57,803 nucleotides of DNA from Vibrio sp. Isolate32. Lineage in GTDB: Bacteria > Pseudomonadota > Gammaproteobacteria > Enterobacterales > Vibrionaceae. Both the position numbers and the translations under genes were made by a program. Positions 19,912-29,087 of the stretch are shown in pieces. Position 1 is the first letter of the stretch. Every line of letters starts with the position of its first letter. The notes beneath the pieces are model-generated. The model made no database searches. It was not told the DNA's origin and saw nothing but the letters and a program-made list of their open reading frames with translations. Location of the stretch: contig NZ_JAKEUQ010000019.1 in assembly GCF_022397955.1 (NCBI RefSeq), positions 1 to 57,803 on the forward strand, read 5' to 3'.

Positions 19912-19945
19912 CGTACGTTGAACTCTAGGGGTAGCCTAGCGGTCT

Positions 19946-20182
19946 TTAACGTACTTCCATTCCAAGGTTGTATTGTGCAAGACAGCGACCGACATAACTG
20001 ATTTTAACGAAGGCTGCCACGATGATGGTGCTAATATGTGCCACAATCTGAATCGGCAATGAGAAGTGATTCGCCATAGGGTAAGCGATGATAATACTGA
20101 GTATCATAAGCAAGGTGGTAATCCCGAGGCTGAAGTTACATACAGAAAGTAGAGTTTGAAAGCGTTGAGTCATCGTCTTCAT
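19946..20182 (-). CDS. Small two-TM membrane protein, unknown
   Basis: This 78-residue protein has two hydrophobic segments (about 12-34 and 42-62) separated by a short polar turn, and ends with a small polar tail (CLAQYNLGMEVR). A ribosome-site-like GGAATT is just before the start. It is convergent with the sensor kinase. I do not recognise the family; the codon pattern and clean membrane topology support a real gene. Confidence 0.55.
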   Translation of the reverse strand: MKTMTQRFQTLLSVCNFSLGITTLLMILSIIIAYPMANHFSLPIQIVAHISTIIVAAFVKISYVGRCLAQYNLGMEVR

Positions 20183-20340
20183 ATTGAATTCCTAGTTACT
20201 ATTAATTTCTTTTGATATTTAGTAATAGCAATTAGCGATTCAATATTTAAAGTTTTATTTATCAGTTATTTAAATTAATTTATAGATAAAAACAGTCAAA
20301 TTGACTTTTATTTTTGTCGTGTCAATTTGACATTTTAGTG
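20183..20340. other. AT-rich gene-free stretch
   Basis: I see only the upstream region of the small membrane gene here, with long runs of A and T. TTGACA-like words at about 20300-20335 may be promoter parts. Confidence 0.4.
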
Positions 20341-20659
20341 TCACTTAGCTCCACCTAAAGCCACACGTGTTAATATGAATCGAACACCAGAATATAACTC
20401 CAGACCAACGTTGTTTTTCTGGCCAAACTCAGCGTCAATCTTTTGGAGTTTTACATGTAGTTGTTCGCAAGTAATGTCATTGGCTAGAACTAGGTCCAAG
20501 GCGCAGAATTCTAAGTGTTTACTTCGCAGTGCACGCCGGGTTGTTGATTATAGATTTGAGTATGCTCACCCGATGTAAAGGTATGCTTTGGGTAATGCCA
20601 GCATCTTTGAGTTGCTGTCCTATTTCTCGAACTCTACCTTCTGCGTGGTTAAGCAGCAT
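20341..20659 (-). pseudogene. Frameshifted unknown gene remnant
   Basis: On the minus strand, an ATG at 20659 opens a frame with EGRVREIGQQLKDAGITQ. It ends prematurely after NNPACTAK. Shifting frame at about 20535 continues the protein-like sequence through LRSKHLEFCALDLVL, VKLQKIDAEFGQKNN and RFILTRVALGGAK to TGA at 20341-20343. Together these make about 105 codons broken by one frameshift. I do not recognise the family. It lies next to a decayed transposase, so insertion and decay may be linked. Confidence 0.4.
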
Positions 20660-20689
20660 CTACTTTCAAATTCTGCAGGGTAGGGTTTG

Positions 20690-21029
20690 AAGATGAGATT
20701 CTACTCAGGAGCCAGTCGGTGGAGAGTGTTGAGCAAGAAATATCGGACATTCTGATTGCCTATAATCTAGTACGTCTTGAGATTAGTCGGATAGCAAAAG
20801 AAGCCAATGTGTCACCACTCAACATCAATTTTATGATAGCACTTCGTGACATTCAATATGAACTAATGTGGTGTGCTATCGCCTCCTCGGGATCAATCCC
20901 GAATAACTGCGAGCCATGAGAGAGTATGTGAAACGTTATATTTTGTCAGAAAAACAAAAACGGCCCAAAGCTAGGACCGTTCGTATTGGTAAAAATCGCT
21001 ACAATGTACGTTCTAAGCACCTTAAGTAA
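20690..21029 (+). pseudogene. IS4-family transposase remnant (C-terminal part, frameshifted)
   Basis: The frame from about 20700 reads RSQSVESVEQEI, ILIAYNLVRLEISRIAKEA and WCAIASSGSIPN, the conserved C-terminal helix region of IS4-type transposases. A single-base loss near 20907 then shifts the frame. The rest, MREYVKRYILSEKQ through VRSKHLK and TAA at 21027-21029, is the normal ending in the other frame. Nothing upstream of 20690 matches the catalytic domain, so the copy is truncated as well as frameshifted and must be inactive. Confidence 0.7.
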
Positions 21030-21060
21030 TAGGTGTTTTCACCACTCGTGTTCCTGTCTG

Positions 21061-22431
21061 TTATTCACAAGGTGGTGCCATGTGGATTACGGCTAGGCCG
21101 CCTAGAGAAGTTTCACGGTACTTCTTGCTCATATCTTTACCGGTTTGATACATGGTCTCGATAACCTTGTCTAACGAGATAAGGCACTTGCTGGTACGTT
21201 TCAACGCCATGCGTGATGCATTGATCGCTTTGATTGCACCCATAGCATTACGTTCAATACATGGTACTTGTACAAGGCCACCGATCGGGTCACACGTCAT
21301 GCCCAGTGAGTGTTCCATAGCAATCTCAGCGGCAATACATATTTGCTCGTTGCTACCGCCTCGCAGGGCAGTAAGGCCTGCTGCTGCCATTGAAGAAGAT
21401 ACGCCAACTTCACCCTGACAACCAACCTCTGCGCCAGAAATCGAAGCATTGGTTTTGTATAAGATGCCGATAGCGCCAGAGACTGCCAAGAAGTCTTTAA
21501 GCTGCTTAGTGTCTAGCTCTTTGATGAAACGATGGTAGTACATTAATACTGCAGGAATAACGCCAGCAGCACCGTTAGTTGGTGATGTCACTACTTGACC
21601 ACCTGCCGCGTTCTCTTCACTTACTGCAAAGGCAAATAGGTTAATCCAATCCATGATCTCCATTGGATCGTTTTCAATCGAGGCATTCGCTTCCAGCTTT
21701 TTCAAAAGCGCAGGAGCTCGACGCGTTACTTCTAGGCCGCCATCAAGAATGCCCTCAGTGTCAAAGCCACGTTGCATACACAGAGACATCACCTTCCAGA
21801 TTTGGTCGGCTTTCTGGTCAATTACATCCATATCTTGGAATGAAACTTCGTTGCGCAGGATTAAACCACCAAGGCTAAGCCCTTGTTGCTCTGATAGTTC
21901 AAGTAACTGGTCAGCAGAAGAGAAGGGGAACTCAACTTGTGTTTCTGCTTCCTGCTTCCCATTTTGTAGTTCATCAGCGGTTGCGATAAAGCCACCACCA
22001 ATCGAGTAGTAGGTTTCCATATCCAGAAGAGTGCCACTTATATCAAAGGCTGAGATAGTCATGCCATTCTCATGCAGTGGAAGGTTCGTTTTGTGGAAGA
22101 GCAGATCACTTTCTACATCGAAATGAATTTCATGGCTACCGCTCACCAATAGAGACTTGTTTTCAATCGCCCTAAGCATTGCTTGGTTAGCACTGGTAAT
22201 TTTAATGGTGTCGGGGCGGTTACCAAGCAGGCCTAACAAGGTCGCTCTGTCTGTGTGGTGGCCAATACCCGTCAATGATAACGAGCCGTATAAGTCGATT
22301 TGAATGCGCTTTACTTGTTTAAGCTGAGCATCAATTTTTTGGGTAAAGTTAAACCCAGCGATCATTGGTCCATTTGTGTGGGAGCTGGACGGCCCAACCC
22401 CAATTTTGTAGATATCAAAAATAGACAGCAT
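21061..22431 (-). CDS. sdaA: L-serine ammonia-lyase (serine deaminase)
   Basis: This iron-sulfur enzyme converts L-serine to pyruvate and ammonia. It is a single-chain form, 456 residues, with the beta domain first (SIFDIYKIGVGPSSSHT at the start) and the alpha domain after about residue 170. Conserved GCQGEVGVSSSMAAAGL and GMTCDPIGGLVQVPC supply cluster cysteines and the active site. It stands alone on the minus strand. Serine use as carbon source or for detoxification is the usual role. Confidence 0.93.
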   Translation of the reverse strand: MLSIFDIYKIGVGPSSSHTNGPMIAGFNFTQKIDAQLKQVKRIQIDLYGSLSLTGIGHHTDRATLLGLLGNRPDTIKITSANQAMLRAIENKSLLVSGSHEIHFDVESDLLFHKTNLPLHENGMTISAFDISGTLLDMETYYSIGGGFIATADELQNGKQEAETQVEFPFSSADQLLELSEQQGLSLGGLILRNEVSFQDMDVIDQKADQIWKVMSLCMQRGFDTEGILDGGLEVTRRAPALLKKLEANASIENDPMEIMDWINLFAFAVSEENAAGGQVVTSPTNGAAGVIPAVLMYYHRFIKELDTKQLKDFLAVSGAIGILYKTNASISGAEVGCQGEVGVSSSMAAAGLTALRGGSNEQICIAAEIAMEHSLGMTCDPIGGLVQVPCIERNAMGAIKAINASRMALKRTSKCLISLDKVIETMYQTGKDMSKKYRETSLGGLAVIHMAPPCE

Positions 22432-22769
22432 AGTAACTTCCTGTGAAGACGGTTCGATGAACGAACTCTGTGTAAAATTTGTATTTAGTTAGTTTCACCT
22501 CTTTGAGTGATCCTATTCTAGATTAAGCTTATTCATTGATTGAAACGGCTCTTTTATCGACCTGTGCTAACAAGCATAGAGCGATGAAATACAAGAGCGT
22601 GCTATGTTTGCTTTAAAGCGACACGTCTATTCTTGTATGATCTTAGATGCCGCTATCAATAGTGAGCATTATTGCGAGCAACATATAAGAATTTCAAATT
22701 ACTTTTGTTGACAAGTATTGTATACATAATTCACTCCATCTAACCTCCAAAACGAGACTTGAACATAAA
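22432..22769. other. Divergent promoter region of sdaA and the YdcF-like gene
   Basis: 338 bases hold no reading frame. A TTGACA at about 22708 followed by ATTGTATACATAA is the clearest promoter/operator-like element, close to the YdcF-like gene. The TTGTATAC core resembles the palindrome at 4313. Confidence 0.4.
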
Positions 22770-23645
22770 ATGAGCATTAATCACCTCCTTATTGTGCTGG
22801 GTAAGCGACTTAATGAGAATAAATTGACTGATGAAGGAATCAGTCGAGTTGATGCTTTGGTTGAGTATCTTGCGGAGCCTTTGGTCGAAGAGTCGAACCA
22901 GCAAACCGCCGTTGCATTTTGTGGTGGGGTAACAAAAGGCCAAACTCTCTCTGAAGCGGACGCAATGCATCAGTATTTTAGAAAGCTCGAAAATCAGCGA
23001 GAACATCCGTTTTCCTTAGGGGCTATTTTACTTGAACAGCATTCGACTAACACTGTCGAAAACATTCAGAACTTGGCTTCAGAGATGATTGCAAGCGGGC
23101 TGTTTACTCGTGGACAGAGTGTGCAGGTGACATTCGTTTCTAATGACTACCATTTACAACGTATATTCGAGATTCAATCGCTCATGGACGAGCAAGGTTT
23201 GCTTAAAGTTCTCGTCGAGAAGTGTTCAGCACTTGGAGTAGATTTACAGATAGAGTGCCAGTTAGAGGATCATGTTGCGGCACCATACCCTCATCAAAGT
23301 GCTCAAGGGCGGTTGTTTTTATTGATGGATGTAGTGACGACCTACCGAGTTTATCTTGAAGGTGTTTGTGCGGGCGTATTTCGAGATTTGGAGTTGGTTA
23401 GGCGGGAGCCAGAAAGGCTGTCTTTGGAAGCACTGATAACGGCAAAGGAACTCGTCGGGCGTTCATCAAACTTTGAAATTGTAGACAGTTTACTCCCAGT
23501 ATTGGAGAGCTGTATCCAGAAGACGTCAGTGGGTACTGACATAAAAAAAATCAGGGGATACCTAGCTCTACTAGATACTAACCTGACTTTATTGAATCGT
23601 TGTTTAGATCCGGAATCGGATCACACGCATCGCTGGTGGCGGTAG
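22770..23645 (+). CDS. YdcF/ElyC-type DUF218 protein
   Basis: This 291-residue protein has a DUF218 core: LLIVLGKRLNENKLTDEGISR, then FCGGVTKGQTLSEADAM, and NTVENIQNLA. This matches the E. coli YdcF/SanA/ElyC family, whose members bind nucleotide-type ligands or act in envelope maintenance. There is no N-terminal membrane anchor, so it is likely cytoplasmic like YdcF. The last ~100 residues form a helical extension. The molecular function is not established. Confidence 0.7.
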   Translation: MSINHLLIVLGKRLNENKLTDEGISRVDALVEYLAEPLVEESNQQTAVAFCGGVTKGQTLSEADAMHQYFRKLENQREHPFSLGAILLEQHSTNTVENIQNLASEMIASGLFTRGQSVQVTFVSNDYHLQRIFEIQSLMDEQGLLKVLVEKCSALGVDLQIECQLEDHVAAPYPHQSAQGRLFLLMDVVTTYRVYLEGVCAGVFRDLELVRREPERLSLEALITAKELVGRSSNFEIVDSLLPVLESCIQKTSVGTDIKKIRGYLALLDTNLTLLNRCLDPESDHTHRWWR

Positions 23646-23767
23646 GTAGTGAAAGAGCGCTAAAATTAGCGACATGTCGATAACCAAAAGTTGTTGTGTG
23701 TATAAAATTGATGTGTATACACGGTAAAATGCCGTTTAATAGTAGGCAGCTTACGTAATGTCATTGG

Positions 23768-24022
23768 CTAGTTTTCTTCTTTTTGAACATGATTATTGCG
23801 GTAATATTCCCATTGTTCAACGCGCTCACCGTCATCGAATACACAGTAAGTTGTACGTTGATTGTTTTCAGTAACCGTGTCTAATTCACCGTCCTGTTGA
23901 ACACAATAAACCGCTGCTGGGTTAGCGACTGAAACACGTTGGCCTTCGCTATATTCTGCATAGTCGTTTGCACAACCGCCTAATACAACGGCACATACAG
24001 CCATCAAACCAATTTTCTTCAT
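23768..24022 (-). CDS. DUF333 lipoprotein
   Basis: This is an 84-residue lipoprotein with a signal peptide and lipobox LGGC (Cys17). The mature part holds the DUF333 motif: NPAAVYCVQQDGEL, followed by TTYCVFDDGERVEQWEYYR. Two conserved cysteines could form a disulfide. Such proteins are often labelled putative hemolysin, but that label is unsupported. Likely periplasmic and membrane-anchored. Confidence 0.8.
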   Translation of the reverse strand: MKKIGLMAVCAVVLGGCANDYAEYSEGQRVSVANPAAVYCVQQDGELDTVTENNQRTTYCVFDDGERVEQWEYYRNNHVQKEEN

Positions 24023-24327
24023 GTCTATCTCCTACGTGATAACTCTATAATCGAATGCGTTAAGTTCTACAGAACCAAATGAGAAGCTCTATGAAATGAG
24101 TATATTTTAGATTTCAGAAAAGGTTGTCCTAATTTGGTCAAGATATTGAAATAGGTTGATATTTCTCCATGTTTAACTACTTTTTGAGTGTTAGATCAAG
24201 CTAAGTGGATTCGAGTTACCGTTGGAATATCCCCGTCCGATAAGTTCTTGTTGTTGACGATTGTGAACCTCGAATCTATTGATGATTATGATATGATGCC
24301 GCCAAATTCAGTAGAGCAGTCACAATC
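24023..24327. other. Promoter region between the DUF333 and NUDIX genes
   Basis: 305 bases without a gene separate the two divergent genes. I see nothing beyond AT-rich promoter-like sequence. Confidence 0.4.
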
Positions 24328-24846
24328 ATGAGACACCTAAAAACAACCATCCACCCTGATATCGACCATCTAGACAATAAAACGGTCTATAAGCGTAACG
24401 CTGCCCGTGCCATTGTGTTAGATGGGGAAGATATTCTGATGCTTTATACAGAGCGTTACCACGACTACACCATTCCCGGTGGTGGTTTGGATGAAGGGGA
24501 AGATGTGATCGCAGGCATGGTTCGTGAGCTAGAAGAAGAGACCGGCGCTAAGAATATCCATAGCATCAAGCAGTTCGGTATTTTTGAAGAGTTTCGCCCT
24601 TGGTATAAAGACAATGCGGATATGATGCACATGATTTCTTACTGCTACTCATGCAAAATTGATCGCGAGCTTGGTGAAACGGCTTACGAAGACTATGAAG
24701 TGAAAAACGGAATGAAACCGGTGTGGATTAACATTCATGAGGCAATCGCTCATAACGAGAAGACCATGGCCGAGAGCCCTAAAAAGGGCATGAGCATTGA
24801 GCGGGAAACGTTTCTGCTGCATTTAGTAGCGAAGGAAATGCTATAG
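24328..24846 (+). CDS. NUDIX hydrolase
   Basis: This 172-residue protein has the full Nudix box from GGGLDEGED to RELEEETGA (G-X5-E-X7-REUXEEXGU form) at about residues 51-73. It hydrolyses a nucleoside diphosphate linked to another group; the substrate cannot be told from sequence. It is the last host gene before the prophage, and the integrase stop lies 31 bases downstream on the other strand, so attL should be between them or at the 3' end of this gene. Confidence 0.88.
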   Translation: MRHLKTTIHPDIDHLDNKTVYKRNAARAIVLDGEDILMLYTERYHDYTIPGGGLDEGEDVIAGMVRELEEETGAKNIHSIKQFGIFEEFRPWYKDNADMMHMISYCYSCKIDRELGETAYEDYEVKNGMKPVWINIHEAIAHNEKTMAESPKKGMSIERETFLLHLVAKEML

Positions 24847-24876
24847 GCTAAAAACGTTTGGAAGCTCTTTTTAACG

Positions 24877-25947
24877 CTAAATAACATTCTCTGTCGCCAC
24901 TTTGTCGCCACTTTTTGGCGGCAAAGAATTCAGAGGATTAAAGTGAATAGCATCGCTCAGGTGGCTCGGTGCAAAATGTGAGTAACGCATCGTCATTGAA
25001 ATATCGGTGTGACCTAAAATGTTTTGCAACACCAAAATGTTCCCTCCATTCATCATAAAATGACTCGCAAAGGTATGGCGTAAAACATGAGTTCCTTGCC
25101 CATTGGGTAAATTAGGCAACGCTCGAGTAAGCCATTTGTAGACAGTGCTATATGCACAGCCAAATAGGCGGCCTGATGTATCTTTGTGAATCAGATGATA
25201 AAGCTCTTCTGATATAGGCACCGTCCTATTTCTTTTTCCCTTGGTGTTGATAAAGGTCACTTTGAATTTAGAGAGTTGAGATCCTTTTATCTCGATAGCT
25301 TCTCGAATCCTTGCCCCTGTTGCTAGGCACAGTTTTATTATGGCTGTGAGTTCTTCACTCATCGGACTCTCTTTTACTTCATCAAGTAGGTGATTGATCT
25401 CATCGACGGTTAGAAACGCTAATTCTGGCTCTGAGGTTTTAAGTTTTCGGAGATCAGCAATTGGGTTTAGGCCCTTCCACTCCTTCAAGCGAATAAGTTC
25501 GCTAAACATACTTTTGAGCCAGATGAGATCATGGTTATGTGTGGCTATAGAGATAGGTTGATTTGTAGCGCGCTTCTCTTTGTTACGACCGTTATAGAGG
25601 CGCTTTGCGCGGTAGTGAGCAAGCATTCGTTCATTGAGCTGATTCGCGATAGGGTCATTTAAAGCTTCACATACGATTTCCATTCTTCGCTTCGCCCTAA
25701 GCCCTGATTTGGTGTTTACACCATGTAGTTGGTACCAGAGCTCAATAAGTTGAGACAGCCTACGGTGATCTGGTTTGTCTCCCATCCATGGCTTATCGTC
25801 AACTTCCTTCATCGTATGAAGCTCAAAAGCCTTGGCTTCGCCTTTAGTCGCAAATTTCTTACGAACACGCTTTCCCGCTCGCCCGTTTGGGTAACATTCG
25901 CAGATCCAAGGTTTGGTAGAGCCATCTTTTAAATTGCGGATAGACAT
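24877..25947 (-). CDS. int: Prophage tyrosine integrase
   Basis: Starting at the ATG at 25947 gives 356 residues. The N-terminal arm-binding domain begins KPWICECYPNGRAGKR, as in P2-type integrases. A SAM-like core-binding domain (~60-150) and the catalytic domain follow, with ATGARIREA (first Arg), HVLRHTFASHF (His-x-x-Arg) and LGHTDISMTMRYSHF (nucleophile Tyr). It joins attP to attB. A longer start at 26031 adds a hydrophobic stretch and is less likely. A LexA box lies 16 bases upstream of the start and overlaps the promoter. Confidence 0.92.
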   Translation of the reverse strand: MSIRNLKDGSTKPWICECYPNGRAGKRVRKKFATKGEAKAFELHTMKEVDDKPWMGDKPDHRRLSQLIELWYQLHGVNTKSGLRAKRRMEIVCEALNDPIANQLNERMLAHYRAKRLYNGRNKEKRATNQPISIATHNHDLIWLKSMFSELIRLKEWKGLNPIADLRKLKTSEPELAFLTVDEINHLLDEVKESPMSEELTAIIKLCLATGARIREAIEIKGSQLSKFKVTFINTKGKRNRTVPISEELYHLIHKDTSGRLFGCAYSTVYKWLTRALPNLPNGQGTHVLRHTFASHFMMNGGNILVLQNILGHTDISMTMRYSHFAPSHLSDAIHFNPLNSLPPKSGDKVATENVI

Positions 25948-25962
25948 AATAAAGCCTAAAAT

Positions 25963-25982
25963 AACTGTATATAAAAACAGTA
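25963..25982 (-). promoter_or_regulatory. LexA (SOS) box at the int promoter
   Basis: AACTGTATATAAAAACAGTA has CTG-N10-CAG with the AT-rich centre of a LexA box. On the minus strand, TTGTTC, a 17-base spacer and TATACT form a promoter whose -10 element overlaps the box edge. LexA would therefore block int transcription until DNA damage. Confidence 0.8.
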
Positions 25983-26080
25983 TAAGTCGAGCTGAAACGG
26001 AGAACAATGTTTTATATCGGACAAAAAGCACAGGTTAGATACCTTTCTCAAAGTGCTAAGAAAGCTAATAGGTTTTTGCT

Positions 26081-26461
26081 ATGTACCAATCAATTCATGT
26101 GACTGCTGGTTACAGTCACTTCAAAATCAACAGTGATGGTCCAATTGGGGTAAGTAAGAAGAACCAAGGGGTGATTGATGCGCTGTTGAAGCTAGGCAAT
26201 CGCTTTACGGCGCCATTTGGTGGGTTTATAGAAGCAGAGAACGTAGTGGGTTTGAAATGGGTAAAGCTGGTCGATATTAAGTATCTGTGCACTGATGAGG
26301 AAGCCGAAACTATCGAATATGTGATACAAAAAGACCACTATGTAGTGGGTACGTATCAAGACCAGAAGTTGTACATTTTGTTGTTTGGTGGGGAGCCAAA
26401 GCACCACCAGATTAAAGGCCTTGAACAAGATGGGAAAAACAATGTGTTCGGATTGTTTTAA
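26081..26461 (+). CDS. Unknown prophage protein beside int (gene A)
   Basis: This 126-residue soluble protein has no recognised domain. It has alternating strands such as LKWVKLVDIKYLC and KDHYVVGTYQDQKLYILLFGG. It is divergent from int, 133 bases from the int start. A decayed partial copy of it exists at 29672-29805, so it is a standing member of this locus in related phages and a marker for recombination. The short interval with the int promoter suggests a role in early control or integration, but that is a guess. Confidence 0.55.
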   Translation: MYQSIHVTAGYSHFKINSDGPIGVSKKNQGVIDALLKLGNRFTAPFGGFIEAENVVGLKWVKLVDIKYLCTDEEAETIEYVIQKDHYVVGTYQDQKLYILLFGGEPKHHQIKGLEQDGKNNVFGLF

Positions 26462-26623
26462 ATACAACACAAAGAAATGTCCATGATAGATAATATGAAC
26501 AATTTATTAATTTAAACAATGAGTTATATAGTTTTCGGTTGCTTTTCTTAAGAATATTTAAGGAGAGAAAATTGTTCGCATTTCTGGTAGCATTACTTAA
26601 AATTTCATATTACCGACCAAAAC

Positions 26624-28285
26624 ATGCAATTAGCCTTTCCAGAGATTGAAAATCATTTAGACTCCTTAAATTGGGGCGCCTCAGATCAAGAAAAAGGCGA
26701 GGTTTTTACCAACCCCCAAATTGTTAGTTTCATGCTAAAAACCTCAGGTATTGCTGATGCCCTCAACTCGAAGAACACTCGTATACTAGAGCCGTCATGC
26801 GGGCAGGGTGAATTTGTTGTAGCGATTGCTAAGCTTCTGGTTGCAAATTTAGCAGATAACCAAGAACGCTATTCTATAGACTTTATTAAAAGTCTTGTTC
26901 AGGCTTTCGATATTTCCGCTGAAAATATTTTGATTGCTAAGCAGAGAACCAGTGAAGTATTAATGCAATCTCTAACAGCTGATGAGGCTGACTTAATTGT
27001 TGAAAGCTGGTTTTATCATGGCGATTTCTTATTAACTGATTTCTCTACGTGCTTCAGTCATGCAATTGGTAATCCACCATACGTTCGAATCGAGAACATC
27101 CCATCCCCTTTACTCTCTGCGTATCGCTCTCGCTACCACACAATGAAAGAACGTGCAGATTTATACATAGCGTTTTATCAGAAATGCCTGGAGCTACTCG
27201 AGGCAAAGGGGGTGTTGTCTTTTATTTGTACGGACAGATGGACTAAGAATAGTTACGGTTCTTCATTACGCGGTTTTATATCAGCTAGCTATCAACTCGA
27301 CCTATACGTAGATCTTTATGGCCAATCAGCATTTCAATCTGATGTTTTAACGTACCCTGCAATTACTCAGTTCTCAAGACAGAAACATAACTCAACAAAA
27401 ATACTGCATAACCCAGAGATAGATTCGGATCTTTCAGATACAGTTTATTCAATACTTACAGGTCAAGAAAAGTGCTCAAATAAACTAACTGAAAGGAAGG
27501 ACATTATCGATGATGAGAAGCCTTGGTTGTTTGGGTGTGCAGACGAACTAAATCTAATTAAAAGATTAGAGAAAGACTTCCCTACAATGGAAGATGTCGG
27601 TTGCAAGGTCTACATTGGGGCTGCAACGGGTAATAATAAAGTTTACATAGTTGGCGATGATGCGGTGCTAGAACCAAGCCGTAAAGTACCTTTGGTTACT
27701 GCAACTGACATTCGCACAGGCACACTGATTCCCTCAGGGAAGTTTATCGTGAACACTTATGATAATAATGGTGTAGTCGAACTGAAACACTTTCCAATGC
27801 TCGAAAAATATTTAACTCAGTTTCAAGAAGTTTTACAAAAACGACATGTTGCTAAGAAATCACCACACCATTGGTTTAAGACCATTGACCGGGTTTATCC
27901 AGAGCGTGCGACCCAAGAGAAGCTTTTGATACCTGATATCAAGTCTAAGTTGACCACTGTATATGACTCTGGTCAGTATCACCCAAATAATTCCATTTAT
28001 TATATCTGCTCATCTAATTGGAATTTGAGAGCTTTACAAGGTGTTCTAATATCGGGGATCGGACAGCTTTTCGTTGAGAACTACTCAACGAAAGTCGCCG
28101 GGGGTAATTTGAGGTTTCAAGCTCAACATTTAAGACGAATTTGCTTACCACGGTGGGAAGATGTTGACTCTGATTTGGCTACAGCTCTTTCAGAGGTGGC
28201 TATAAATAATGACATTGAGAAATCGATTCTCTTAACATCCAAACTATATAATTTAAATAAACAAGAAAGACAGTTGCTAGGTTAA
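26624..28285 (+). CDS. Type II DNA adenine methyltransferase (PaeR7I/XhoI-type partner)
   Basis: This is a 553-residue gamma-type N6-adenine methyltransferase. Motif I is in ILEPSCGQGEFVVA (about residues 54-67) and catalytic motif IV NPPY is at residues 150-153. The C-terminal ~250 residues form the target-recognition part typical of Eco57I/PaeR7I-like enzymes. It protects the site cut by the endonuclease gene that begins 3 bases after its stop. No strong ribosome site precedes ATG 26624; a good SD sequence (AGGAGAG at 26561) sits too far upstream. Base composition is richer in AT than the morphogenesis genes, which suggests cargo. Confidence 0.88.
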   Translation: MQLAFPEIENHLDSLNWGASDQEKGEVFTNPQIVSFMLKTSGIADALNSKNTRILEPSCGQGEFVVAIAKLLVANLADNQERYSIDFIKSLVQAFDISAENILIAKQRTSEVLMQSLTADEADLIVESWFYHGDFLLTDFSTCFSHAIGNPPYVRIENIPSPLLSAYRSRYHTMKERADLYIAFYQKCLELLEAKGVLSFICTDRWTKNSYGSSLRGFISASYQLDLYVDLYGQSAFQSDVLTYPAITQFSRQKHNSTKILHNPEIDSDLSDTVYSILTGQEKCSNKLTERKDIIDDEKPWLFGCADELNLIKRLEKDFPTMEDVGCKVYIGAATGNNKVYIVGDDAVLEPSRKVPLVTATDIRTGTLIPSGKFIVNTYDNNGVVELKHFPMLEKYLTQFQEVLQKRHVAKKSPHHWFKTIDRVYPERATQEKLLIPDIKSKLTTVYDSGQYHPNNSIYYICSSNWNLRALQGVLISGIGQLFVENYSTKVAGGNLRFQAQHLRRICLPRWEDVDSDLATALSEVAINNDIEKSILLTSKLYNLNKQERQLLG

Positions 28286-28288
28286 TAA

Positions 28289-29026
28289 ATGAATGAATTA
28301 GTAAAAAGTGCTGTTAGAAACTTTTGGGCAGTAAGAAATGGTGGCACTGGAGTATTAGGTGGAAAAACGCTAGATGGATTTATTGCTCTAATCAGCCAAG
28401 TTGTTGAGTCTTCGAATCTTGAAGATTTTCAAATCCACACAGGGAAAAATACCTCCCAATTGCCTGGCTACTTCAGGCCTCATAAGTCATGGGATATTGT
28501 TGTAACTTCCAACGGTTATTTAGTCGCAGCTGTTGAGTTGAAATCGCAAGTAGGATCAATCGGTAATAACTTTAATAACCGTACAGAAGAGGTTCTGGGG
28601 AGTGGATTAGACCTTAGCACCGCTATCGAAGAAAACGCATTCTTACCAGGCGTACGCCCATTTATGGGGTATCTTATTTTAGTTGAAGATTCAGAAACTA
28701 CGAGGCGTTCTGCTCGAATCAGTATGGATCATTTCCCTGTGATGCCGGGGTTCTTAGCTGATGAAAATAGTAGGGATACACACTACCAACCAGTAAATGG
28801 CAAATATCCGCAAGCTGCTGGTGTTTCTTATCTAGAACGTTATGAAATTTTGTGTCGTAAACTTATGGCTAGACGCATTTATGATGCGGCGGCGGTTATG
28901 GCAGCTTCAAGCGAAAACTCAAGTTCTGGTAACTATCGAAATTTGAGTGGTGCAACAAGTGTTGAAGCATTCGTGCAACAACTAACAAACCACTGTAACC
29001 TTTTCGCCAGTTTTGGGCGTACCTAA
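28289..29026 (+). CDS. Type II restriction endonuclease, PaeR7I/XhoI family
   Basis: The 245-residue length equals that usual for PaeR7I (about 246). The N-terminus VRNFWAVRN and the core KSWDIVV...VAAVELKSQVGSIGNN fit the family. The PD-(D/E)XK residues are Asp69, Glu83 and Lys85. Enzymes of this family cut CTCGAG; the same specificity here is an inference. It is in an operon directly after its methyltransferase. By eye I find CTCGAG at 25122, 27197 and 42674 in the prophage, so self-protection is needed. Confidence 0.88.
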   Translation: MNELVKSAVRNFWAVRNGGTGVLGGKTLDGFIALISQVVESSNLEDFQIHTGKNTSQLPGYFRPHKSWDIVVTSNGYLVAAVELKSQVGSIGNNFNNRTEEVLGSGLDLSTAIEENAFLPGVRPFMGYLILVEDSETTRRSARISMDHFPVMPGFLADENSRDTHYQPVNGKYPQAAGVSYLERYEILCRKLMARRIYDAAAVMAASSENSSSGNYRNLSGATSVEAFVQQLTNHCNLFASFGRT

Positions 29027-29087
29027 GCGAAATGGTAGTGTTTTGGGCCACGCCTTTTGTGTGGCCTGAACTTACAGGAAAGACATG

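Noticed and set aside
20375..20578. Plus-strand 67-aa reading frame as a gene.
   Set aside because: It is the shadow of the frameshifted minus-strand remnant, has no ribosome site and has an unlikely composition.
24847..24876. attL core between the NUDIX gene and int.
   Set aside because: The attR copy is outside the window, so no direct repeat can be shown. The tandem TGTCGCCACTTT at about 24892 lies within the end of int and need not be the core.
26561..26650. A strong ribosome site (AGGAGAG) followed by a short TTG-initiated frame of about 25 codons overlapping the methyltransferase start, as a leader peptide.
   Set aside because: The frame has no ATG, no protein-like content and no second supporting feature. 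It may simply be chance sequence or part of the promoter.
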